The notes below the pieces were generated by a model. It was not told the DNA's origin, did not search any database, and worked only from the letters and a program-made list of their open reading frames with translations. Position numbers and translations under genes: made by a program. From assembly GCA_027019045.1 (NCBI GenBank), contig JALUXI010000229.1:1-7936 (forward strand): DNA of 7,936 nt, read 5' to 3'. Numbering within the stretch: position 1 is the stretch's first letter; every line of letters starts with the position of its first letter. Positions 1 through 5,108 of the stretch are shown here, one piece after another. The DNA comes from Piscirickettsiaceae bacterium (GTDB lineage Bacteria > Pseudomonadota > Gammaproteobacteria > Thiomicrospirales > Thiomicrospiraceae).

Positions 1-74
1 AACCAAGTCGAAGCCCACAGCCACCCTCAAGCATGGCATTTAAACAAAGTGGCAAAGTTGAAAAATCGATATTA

Positions 75-113
75 GAGCGCTTTGCATGAGTGGAGCGTGA
101 AAACAGATAAAAC
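75..113 (+). repeat. Partial copy of the palindromic element's left end
   Basis: The sequence beginning GAGCGCTTTGCATGAGTGG closely matches the left end of the element at 229 (GAGAGCTTTGCATGAGTGG). Similarity continues through a CGTGA...AGATAAAA stretch. It has the same orientation as the copy at 229 and starts 154 bp before it. I could not find a matching inverted end before 229, so this copy looks truncated or diverged. Confidence 0.55.
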
Positions 114-228
114 GCCATTCAAAAAACCCCGAAAATTTAAAAATTTTCCCAAAATCCCCAGTCCTGCTTGGTTTTAGATCCATTTTAAGTCACTACTCAG
201 TTACCATTTTTATGGTGTATTACATGTT

Positions 229-383
229 GAGAGCTTTGCATGAGTGGGACGTGAGAGAAAAAAGAGATAAAATTTTTCGAATCGAGGCGGAAAACGGATA
301 GCTAGCTATTGCCAAGTTTTTCAACGAAGAGTCGGGGAATTTTAGCCTTTTTTATCCGTGTAGCCATCTCGTGCAAAGCTCTC
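229..383. repeat. Imperfect palindromic repeat element (MITE- or REP-like), about 155 bp
   Basis: The left end GAGAGCTTTGCATGAG (229-244) is repeated in inverted orientation at the right end (368-383, reverse complement GAGAGCTTTGCACGAG), 15 of 16 bases matching. Inside, a left-arm AAAAAAGAGATAAAATT is mirrored by AAAAAAGGCTAAAATT on the other strand. Near the centre is a perfect 12-bp palindrome ATAGCTAGCTAT (298-309). The whole unit could fold into a long imperfect hairpin. It encodes no protein. A non-autonomous mobile element or a dispersed palindromic repeat would both fit, and I cannot tell which from one window. Its right edge abuts the promoter of the first toxin-antitoxin pair. Confidence 0.6.
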
Positions 384-384
384 A

Positions 385-401
385 TGTTATACTTGTCATA
401 C
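385..401 (+). promoter_or_regulatory. Candidate promoter and autoregulatory operator of the TA array
   Basis: An extended -10 type sequence TGTTATACT lies at 385-393, about 30 bases before the first antitoxin start. I see no good -35 at the usual spacing. Overlapping it are two near-identical heptamers in direct orientation, GTTATAC (386-392) and GTCATAC (395-401), one turn of helix apart. Ribbon-helix-helix antitoxins commonly bind short tandem sites of this kind over their own promoter. The operator role is inferred. Confidence 0.4.
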
Positions 402-410
402 AAACAATAC

Positions 411-416
411 AGGAGA
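411..416 (+). promoter_or_regulatory. Ribosome binding site of the first antitoxin
   Basis: AGGAGA is followed by 6 nt (ATCAAC) and then ATG at 423. This fixes the start at 423 in preference to the in-frame ATG at 309, which lies inside the palindromic element and would add 38 residues unlike the second antitoxin. Confidence 0.75.
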
Positions 417-422
417 ATCAAC

Positions 423-550
423 ATGGCACTATCCATCCGTCTTGACCCAGAAACCGAAGCCCGTTTAGATGCCCTTGCTAAAGAAACGGGTCGTACCAAA
501 TCGTTTTATGTGCGAACGCTGATTGAAGAGTATCTTGAAGATTTAGAAGA
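423..550 (+). repeat. Duplicated RHH-domain coding segment, copy A
   Basis: This 128-bp segment is identical to 923-1050 except at two positions (465 T versus 965 C, 539 A versus 1039 G), both synonymous. The identity begins at the start codon and stops abruptly around codon 43, where the DNA-binding domain ends. Confidence 0.95.
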
Positions 551-650
551 CCTTTACCTTGGCATGGAGATTTCACAACAAGTCAAAAGTGGCAAAATGC
601 CCACCTACTCTGCTGAAGAAGTTGGTCAGCGCTTAGGGCTGGTTGACTAA
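423..650 (+). CDS. relB: RelB-family ribbon-helix-helix antitoxin, copy 1
   Basis: This 75-residue protein is expected to neutralise the RelE-like toxin encoded 2 nt downstream and to repress the operon. The N-terminus (ALSIRLDPE, residues 2-10) is the DNA-contacting beta strand of a ribbon-helix-helix fold. It is followed by two helices (about 11-20 and 24-43; TGRTKSFYVRTLIEEYLEDLED). The C-terminal tail from about residue 44 (LYLGMEISQQVKSG...) is the expected toxin-wrapping part and is unrelated to that of the second antitoxin. I chose ATG 423 because it has AGGAGA upstream and because its product aligns from residue 1 with the second antitoxin. The family assignment is firm. The exact subfamily is not resolved by eye, so the symbol is a family label. 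Confidence 0.88.
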   Translation: MALSIRLDPETEARLDALAKETGRTKSFYVRTLIEEYLEDLEDLYLGMEISQQVKSGKMPTYSAEEVGQRLGLVD

Positions 651-652
651 AA

Positions 653-919
653 ATGACTTGGAAAATCCAATTTACCGCCAAAGCTGAAAAGCAGTTAGCC
701 AAACTTGACCAGCCAACAGCTAAAAAGTTATACCAGTTTCTAACGCAAAAAGTGGTGAACTCACCCTATGATTTAGGCAAACCGCTTAGCGCCAACCTAA
801 AAGGACTCTGGCGTTATCGTGTAGGCAATTACCGTATTATTGTCGAACACCATCAAGATGAGCTAGTCGTCCTGGTTTTAAAGCTTGGACATCGTAAAAA
901 GGTTTATTCAAAGGAGTAA
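653..919 (+). CDS. relE: RelE/ParE-family toxin, copy 1
   Basis: This 88-residue basic protein has the RelE-type fold signature and probably acts as a ribosome-dependent mRNA interferase held in check by the upstream antitoxin. Typical elements are an N-terminal strand TWKIQFT, two amphipathic helices (about 10-35), the LGKPL turn, then WRYRVGNYRII (53-63) and the closing strand GHRKKVY (79-85). Arg54, Arg56, Arg61, Arg81 and Tyr85 sit where RelE enzymes place their catalytic and RNA-binding residues, so it looks intact. Length is normal for the family. It starts 2 nt after the antitoxin stop, consistent with translational coupling. The symbol is a family label; ParE-like gyrase inhibitors share the fold, but the Arg/Tyr pattern favours RelE. 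Confidence 0.88.
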   Translation: MTWKIQFTAKAEKQLAKLDQPTAKKLYQFLTQKVVNSPYDLGKPLSANLKGLWRYRVGNYRIIVEHHQDELVVLVLKLGHRKKVYSKE

Positions 920-922
920 AAA

Positions 923-1050
923 ATGGCACTATCCATCCGTCTTGACCCAGAAACCGAAGCCCGTCTAGATGCCCTTGCTAAAGAAACGGGTCGTACCAAA
1001 TCGTTTTATGTGCGAACGCTGATTGAAGAGTATCTTGAGGATTTAGAAGA
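923..1050 (+). repeat. Duplicated RHH-domain coding segment, copy B
   Basis: Second copy of the 128-bp segment at 423-550, in direct orientation and offset by exactly 500 bp, with two synonymous differences. The bases before the start codon and after codon 43 are not similar to copy A. Confidence 0.95.
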
Positions 1051-1144
1051 TATTTATCTCGCTGAAAAAGAGTTAGAAGCCATCAGACAAGGGCAATCTC
1101 GCTTAATCAGTCATGAGGAAGTGTGGCGTGGTTTGGCAGATTAA
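923..1144 (+). CDS. relB: RelB-family ribbon-helix-helix antitoxin, copy 2
   Basis: This 73-residue antitoxin is identical to copy 1 through residue 43 (ribbon-helix-helix DNA-binding and dimerisation part). It then carries a different tail (IYLAEKELEAIRQGQSRL...) that should fit the second toxin. The ribosome binding site AAGGAG (911-916) lies within the last codons of the first toxin, 6 nt before the ATG, so the two modules are probably one four-gene transcript. No second promoter or copy of the GTTATAC/GTCATAC pair is evident upstream. Because the DNA-binding domains are the same, both antitoxins should recognise the same operator and could form mixed dimers; this is inference. Confidence 0.87.
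   Translation: MALSIRLDPETEARLDALAKETGRTKSFYVRTLIEEYLEDLEDIYLAEKELEAIRQGQSRLISHEEVWRGLAD
1115..1119 (+). promoter_or_regulatory. Ribosome binding site deciding the start of toxin 2
   Basis: GAGGA lies 8 nt before the GTG at 1128, inside the coding sequence of the second antitoxin. It supports the GTG start over the in-frame ATG at 1113, which has no comparable site in front of it. Confidence 0.6.
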
Positions 1145-1400
1145 ATACAGTGAAAACATCGCTAAGACACTGAAAAAAATCACCCCTTCAGATCGTCAAA
1201 GAATCAAACGATATATTGAAAACCGCCTCATCACCGCTGAAAATCCAACTATCCTAGGTAAACCGCTACAAGGCAAACTGGGTGATTATATTCGCTGGCG
1301 TGTGGGTGACTATCGTATTATTGGACAAATAGATGAACAGCAGATTACGATTTTGATTATAAAAATCGGTCATCGTAAACAGGTCTATCAACATTTTTAG
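1128..1400 (+). CDS. relE: RelE/ParE-family toxin, copy 2
   Basis: This is a RelE-type toxin of 90 residues, paralogous to copy 1: WQIKYSENIAKTLKKI at the N-terminus, LGKPLQGKLGDYIRWRVGDY in the middle and GHRKQVY near the end. Arg56, Arg58, Arg63, Arg83 and Tyr87 match the conserved positions of copy 1. I place the start at GTG 1128 and not at ATG 1113. From GTG the product begins MVWQIKYS, which aligns with MTWKIQFT of copy 1, and a GAGGA site is well spaced. The gene then overlaps its antitoxin by 17 nt, a common coupling arrangement. Unlike the antitoxin heads, the two toxins differ extensively, so the pairs are not a simple recent duplication. Confidence 0.83.
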   Translation: MVWQIKYSENIAKTLKKITPSDRQRIKRYIENRLITAENPTILGKPLQGKLGDYIRWRVGDYRIIGQIDEQQITILIIKIGHRKQVYQHF

Positions 1401-1411
1401 AGTCTAAAACC

Positions 1412-2140
1412 ATGTTCCAAAAAGACACTCTCTTTTCCGTAGAAAATGAAGCCTTGGGAGCTTTTCAGTTTGATGAATCGGTGGTCAGTGTATTTCCTGA
1501 TATGATTCAACGCTCCGTGCCTGGTTACCAGACGATTCTAGCGGGGATTGGCGAACTGACACAGCAGTTTGCTCAACCCCATACCCAGCTCTATGATCTC
1601 GGCTGCTCTTTGGGGGCAGTGAGCTTGACCATGCGTCGTAAACTGCCTCATACCGACTGCAAAATTATCGGCGTGGATACTTCCGAGCCGATGATTGAAC
1701 GCGCCAAAACCTATGTCGCCGCTTTTCACTCTGAGATTCCTGTGGAGCTGCGATGTGAAGATATGCTCAATACGCCGATTGAAAATGCCTCTGTGGTGGT
1801 GATGAACTTCACCTTACAGTTTATTGACCCTGAAAAACGCCAACAGATTCTCAATCAAATCTACCAAGGTCTGGTGCCTGGCGGTATTCTGATCTTATCT
1901 GAAAAAATCCACTTTGAAGATCCGAGTATTCAAAAGGCAATCGAAGAATTACACCTCCAATTTAAGCGAGCCAATGGCTATTCAGAGCTTGAAATCAGCC
2001 AAAAACGCGCCTCACTGGAAAATGTCCTCATCTCCGATACAGAACAGACGCATCTTGACCGCTTGAAACAAGCAGGCTTTCAAAGTGCCGCCATCTGGTT
2101 TCAAGCCTACAACTTCGTTTCTTTTTTAGCCATTAAATAG
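1412..2140 (+). CDS. cmoA: Carboxy-S-adenosyl-L-methionine synthase CmoA
   Basis: CmoA converts S-adenosylmethionine and prephenate to carboxy-SAM. CmoB uses this to make 5-oxyacetyluridine (cmo5U) at position 34 of several tRNAs. The 242-residue length is normal for the family. Strong family signatures are FDESVVSVFPDMIQRSVPGY (about residues 20-39), the SAM-binding YDLGCSLGA (61-69), VVVMNFTLQF, the GLVPGGILILSEK strand, and FKRANGYSELEISQKR in the C-terminal half. The start ATG has no clear Shine-Dalgarno sequence and lies 11 nt after toxin 2, so expression may depend partly on readthrough from the TA array. CmoB, often a neighbour, is not in the window. The last 8 bases overlap the convergent kinase gene. 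Confidence 0.96.
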   Translation: MFQKDTLFSVENEALGAFQFDESVVSVFPDMIQRSVPGYQTILAGIGELTQQFAQPHTQLYDLGCSLGAVSLTMRRKLPHTDCKIIGVDTSEPMIERAKTYVAAFHSEIPVELRCEDMLNTPIENASVVVMNFTLQFIDPEKRQQILNQIYQGLVPGGILILSEKIHFEDPSIQKAIEELHLQFKRANGYSELEISQKRASLENVLISDTEQTHLDRLKQAGFQSAAIWFQAYNFVSFLAIK

Positions 2141-3533
2141 TGAGTTCCACGGGAAACCTTAGGGTGACTTGTAACCCACCGAGAGTTGGGCTGCGTTGCA
2201 GGGTGAGGTTGATTTGGTATTTTTGACAGATTTCTTTGACGATAGACAACCCTAGCCCACTCCCATTGGGTTGCCCTCTGTGTCTATCTAAACGATAGAA
2301 GCGTTCCGTAACCTTATTGATTTCCTCTGGGGAGAGTCCTGACCCTGAATCCTCTATCTGCAAGAGAACAGCCGAATCCACTTTGGAAACGGTTACTTGA
2401 ATCCTCCCTGCTTGTGGTGCATAGTGGCTAGCATTAGACAAAATATTCGTCACCAGCTGTTCACACCAAAAAGCGTGACTCCGTACCCAGACCTCTTCAT
2501 CTGGCAATTGATAGATCACCTCTTGTTGCTTATCTTCCAATAGAGGAGAGAGGGTTTGATGCACCACCATCAGCACTTCATTTAAATTCACCTTTTCAAA
2601 CTGTACCGATTCCACCGCAATCTTTTGCAAATTCAAGAGCTGATGGATTAAGTTTTCTGTTCTTTGCAGGGTGAGTTTTATGGGGGAAATCGTTAAATTA
2701 TCTCCCGCTTGAGACTGCTTTTCTAAAAGTTGGAGTTGAAGCTTGAGAGCAGCAATGGGCGTTTTTAGCTCATGAGCCGCATTGGCGGTAAACTGCTTTT
2801 CCTGCTCGGTTTTTTTTTGAATGCGTTGAATCAACTGCTGTACTTCCAATACCAGAGGTTTTAATTCAATTGGACAGACTGCCTCCACAGGCACTTTTGC
2901 TAAGACTTCAGGAGAACTTTGGGTAAAGGTTTCACTAAAACGATTCAGCCGCTTAAATCCACTGTTAATCAACACAGAGAGGACAAACAACATCAAAGGC
3001 AAACCAATCAGTACAGGAAAACTTAAAAACTGAATAATCTCCCACACCGCCGCTTGGCGACTGGACATCGGTTCACCAGCAATCAATAACGACTGTTTAT
3101 CATGCGTTTGCGTACGGGTAATCACTCGCCACACCTGTCCATCCATTTCCAGTTGTAAGCGATTTTCAGGGTGTCGCATTAGAAAGGCTTGCCGTGATAC
3201 CACCAATCGTTTAAATTCATCAGAAGAGACCAAAATGCCCTGTTTGGAAATCATGGCAATTGCCACAGGTGAGTAATAGTCCAATAGATCCAGCTTTTGG
3301 GCTAAAGATTTGGACTGAGCCGTGTTTAAATTCAGCGACTGCCCCTCTTGAATTAAAGTGTCCACTGAAGAGAGGGTACCTATCAATTGTGCATCATAGA
3401 TCTCATTGATTTCATCTTCTGCTTCATAATAAGTGAGTAAAACGATTACAAAATAGAACACCAAAAAAATGACACTCATCGCACTGAGTAGCCAGAATTT
3501 GAGAGAACGATTTTTAAAACGCCCCCCAAACAT
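2133..3533 (-). CDS. Sensor histidine kinase (QseC/PmrB-like), partner of the adjacent response regulator
   Basis: This 466-residue membrane kinase has a first transmembrane segment at about 12-36, a periplasmic sensing region of about 130 residues (37-165), and a second transmembrane segment at about 166-189. A linker follows, then the HisKA domain with phospho-acceptor His254 in NAAHELKTP, and the ATPase domain with N-box NILSNASHYAP (Asn363, Asn367), G1 box EDSGSGL (394-400), F box RFYRLDR (411-417) and G2 box GSGLGLS (424-430). All catalytic boxes are present, so it should be active. The start codon shares one base with the response regulator stop (TAATG). Signal unknown; its place at the end of the ApbE/DUF3570 operon suggests it senses an envelope condition relevant to that system. 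Confidence 0.95.
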   Translation of the reverse strand: MFGGRFKNRSLKFWLLSAMSVIFLVFYFVIVLLTYYEAEDEINEIYDAQLIGTLSSVDTLIQEGQSLNLNTAQSKSLAQKLDLLDYYSPVAIAMISKQGILVSSDEFKRLVVSRQAFLMRHPENRLQLEMDGQVWRVITRTQTHDKQSLLIAGEPMSSRQAAVWEIIQFLSFPVLIGLPLMLFVLSVLINSGFKRLNRFSETFTQSSPEVLAKVPVEAVCPIELKPLVLEVQQLIQRIQKKTEQEKQFTANAAHELKTPIAALKLQLQLLEKQSQAGDNLTISPIKLTLQRTENLIHQLLNLQKIAVESVQFEKVNLNEVLMVVHQTLSPLLEDKQQEVIYQLPDEEVWVRSHAFWCEQLVTNILSNASHYAPQAGRIQVTVSKVDSAVLLQIEDSGSGLSPEEINKVTERFYRLDRHRGQPNGSGLGLSIVKEICQKYQINLTLQRSPTLGGLQVTLRFPVELTI

Positions 3534-4195
3534 TAGATAATACCCTGTAATTGATAACCGAGTCCACGAACCGTTTTGATGGCGCCTTTGGGCAGTTTTT
3601 TTCTTAAATGATGGATATGCACCTCCAAACTATTACTGCTTACCGAGTCTGACCAGCTATACAAGCACTCTTCCAAAAAGCGTTTAGAGAGCACCCTACC
3701 CGCTTTTTCAACAAAGACTTTTAACAACTCAAACTCTTTTTGCGTCAACTCCACAGGCTTACCCGCAATGGTCAATTGATGGTGTGCCAAATCCAATACC
3801 CAGTCACCATAGGTCAACTGATTACTCGCAAACCCCTGTCTGCGGCGAAAGACGGCTTTGATTCGAGCCTCTAGCTCAGCAAAATCAAATGGCTTAGGCA
3901 GATAATCATCCGCCCCCAACTCCAAGCCCTTCACCCGATCTTCCACCTTATCCCGTGCGGTCAATACAATCACGGGCAAGTCTATCGATTGTTCTCGTAA
4001 AGCTTTCAAAAATTGAAAACCGTCCATCCCTGGAAGCGTAATATCCAATAACATCAGATCAAAATGCTCCAGCTCCAGTGCCGTTTTTGCCTGCTCTGCA
4101 CTTTTCAGCCAATCCACTGCATAACCCGACTGCTGGAGATGGGTCTGCAAAACAGCACCCAACTGTACATCATCTTCAACCAATAGCAATCTCAT
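3533..4195 (-). CDS. OmpR/PhoB-family response regulator (QseB/PmrA-like)
   Basis: This 220-residue two-domain transcription regulator has an N-terminal receiver domain with the acidic pocket Glu7-Asp8-Asp9, phospho-acceptor Asp51 (LLLDITLPGMDG), Thr79 and Lys101 (LPKPF). After a short linker it has a winged-helix DNA-binding domain: ELTQKEFELLKVF, then SSNSLEVHIHHLRKKL as the recognition region, then IKTVRGLGYQL as the wing. It is presumably phosphorylated by the kinase encoded directly downstream. Its ATG overlaps the apbE stop in an ATGA arrangement, with a good GGGAGG site (4203-4208) 7 nt upstream inside apbE. Co-transcription suggests feedback on its own operon; the target promoter is outside the window. 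Confidence 0.95.
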   Translation of the reverse strand: MRLLLVEDDVQLGAVLQTHLQQSGYAVDWLKSAEQAKTALELEHFDLMLLDITLPGMDGFQFLKALREQSIDLPVIVLTARDKVEDRVKGLELGADDYLPKPFDFAELEARIKAVFRRRQGFASNQLTYGDWVLDLAHHQLTIAGKPVELTQKEFELLKVFVEKAGRVLSKRFLEECLYSWSDSVSSNSLEVHIHHLRKKLPKGAIKTVRGLGYQLQGII

Positions 4196-5106
4196 TTCTT
4201 ATCCTCCCATTGACAGTAATGCTGCACACCTTCACCTTGCAAAAAAGCCTCTGCCTTTTCTCCTTTCAACATCGCCAAGGTAGAGAGCAGCCCTGCTTGA
4301 ATCGCTGTCTGTGCCAGTACCGTCACCGATACAGGTCCTCTACGAACAGGCCAACCCGTATGCGGATTTAGAATATGCCCCAACTTTTTACCTCGCTTAT
4401 CCACCACAAAACGGTAGGTGGAGCCACTAGTCGCAATTGCACCTTTGCTAAATGAAAGGGTTAAATTCTCTTCCGCCCCCGCTCGCACCTGCTCCACCCC
4501 AATCTGCCAAGGTTGACCTGTTTTTCTTGGGGTAATGGCATGAATATCGCCTCCAAAATTGACCAATACGCCCGAAAGCTCTGACGCTTGAGACAGTGCC
4601 ACCGCCACCTTATCCACCGCATACTCTTTACCAATCCCCCCTAGGTCAATCTGCACCCCTTCGGGTAGAAAAACAGCTCCCGCTCGTCGCTTAACCTTCT
4701 CCCAACCGATAAAAGGGGCAAGTTGCTTAAGCTGCTTACGGGAAGGCGGTGGGGTCTTGCCATCAAATCTCCACAGTTGAAAGTAGCGTCCCACCGTGAC
4801 ATCAATCCAGCCATCAGACAACTGCCAACATTGATCAGCAAAGTCAAGCAGGGCTTGCGTCTCGGCATCCACCTCAACCCACTGACCTTGTGTCCGATTC
4901 AAATGCCCAATGACACTCTCATCTAGAAAGCGACTAAACTTCTGCTCAATCCGCAAAGCCTCTTGCCTCGCCCATTGCAAATGCTGTTGTGCCAAGCTTT
5001 CATCCTCACACTCCAATAACACCTCACAAGGACTTTTCATTGCAGAAAAACGGCCTCGCCATAAATGCGAAGCCGTATCCATACAGTCTATTTGGATTTC
5101 ACTCAT
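4192..5106 (-). CDS. apbE: ApbE-family FAD:protein FMN transferase, apparently cytoplasmic
   Basis: ApbE enzymes use FAD to attach FMN through a phosphoester bond to a Thr or Ser of a target protein. The 304-residue product has AMKSPCEVLLE (22-32), IDVTVGRYFQLW (101-112), the signature DLGGIGKEYAVD (154-165), NFGGDI (183-188), GAIATSGSTYR (222-232) and HILNPHTGWP (244-253). Two features are odd. The N-terminus is charged and has neither signal peptide nor lipobox, unlike the many periplasmic ApbE lipoproteins. Also, the position where most ApbE proteins have a metal-binding Asp (ADxxxT) reads A-Gly272-LLS-Thr276. It starts 2 nt after the DUF3570 stop with no clear ribosome binding site, implying coupling. 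It may be an active subfamily variant or a weakened enzyme. Confidence 0.9.
   Translation of the reverse strand: MSEIQIDCMDTASHLWRGRFSAMKSPCEVLLECEDESLAQQHLQWARQEALRIEQKFSRFLDESVIGHLNRTQGQWVEVDAETQALLDFADQCWQLSDGWIDVTVGRYFQLWRFDGKTPPPSRKQLKQLAPFIGWEKVKRRAGAVFLPEGVQIDLGGIGKEYAVDKVAVALSQASELSGVLVNFGGDIHAITPRKTGQPWQIGVEQVRAGAEENLTLSFSKGAIATSGSTYRFVVDKRGKKLGHILNPHTGWPVRRGPVSVTVLAQTAIQAGLLSTLAMLKGEKAEAFLQGEGVQHYCQWEDKK
4203..4208 (-). promoter_or_regulatory. Ribosome binding site of the response regulator
   Basis: GGGAGG on the minus strand, 7 nt before the regulator's ATG and inside the last codons of apbE. It is the strongest such site in the apbE-kinase half of the operon. Confidence 0.7.
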
Positions 5107-5108
5107 GG

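Larger units (their letters stand above)
1..422. other. Region without an assignable gene, upstream of the toxin-antitoxin array
   Basis: I find no convincing complete gene here. The plus-strand frame starting at base 1 stays open for 24 codons to a TAG at 73-75 and could be the tail of a gene starting left of the window, but it is too short to judge. The stretch holds a partial copy of a repeat end (75-113), an A/T-rich hairpin-capable sequence (131-148, arms GAAAATTT/AAATTTTC around AA), a palindromic repeat element (229-383), and then the promoter and ribosome binding site of the first antitoxin. Confidence 0.6.

Noticed and set aside
1..75. Plus-strand frame open from base 1 to TAG at 73-75, possibly the C-terminus of a gene left of the window
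   Set aside because: Only 24 codons are visible, with no recognisable motif, so it cannot be separated from chance. Extending the sequence leftward would settle it.
131..148. Intrinsic terminator at the A/T-rich inverted repeat
   Set aside because: The arms are almost entirely A/T with a 2-nt loop and no T-run follows, so it is a poor terminator candidate.
226..390. Integron attC site
   Set aside because: The cassette-like setting of small TA genes invites this, but I could not find the paired RYYYAAC/GTTRRRY core sites at the ends of the palindrome.
309..422. N-terminal extension of the first antitoxin from ATG 309
   Set aside because: The extension is encoded by the palindromic element, and the second antitoxin begins at the equivalent of ATG 423, which has a good ribosome binding site.
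302..499. Minus-strand 65-codon frame
   Set aside because: It lies across the palindromic element and antisense to the first antitoxin; no ribosome binding site or family features.
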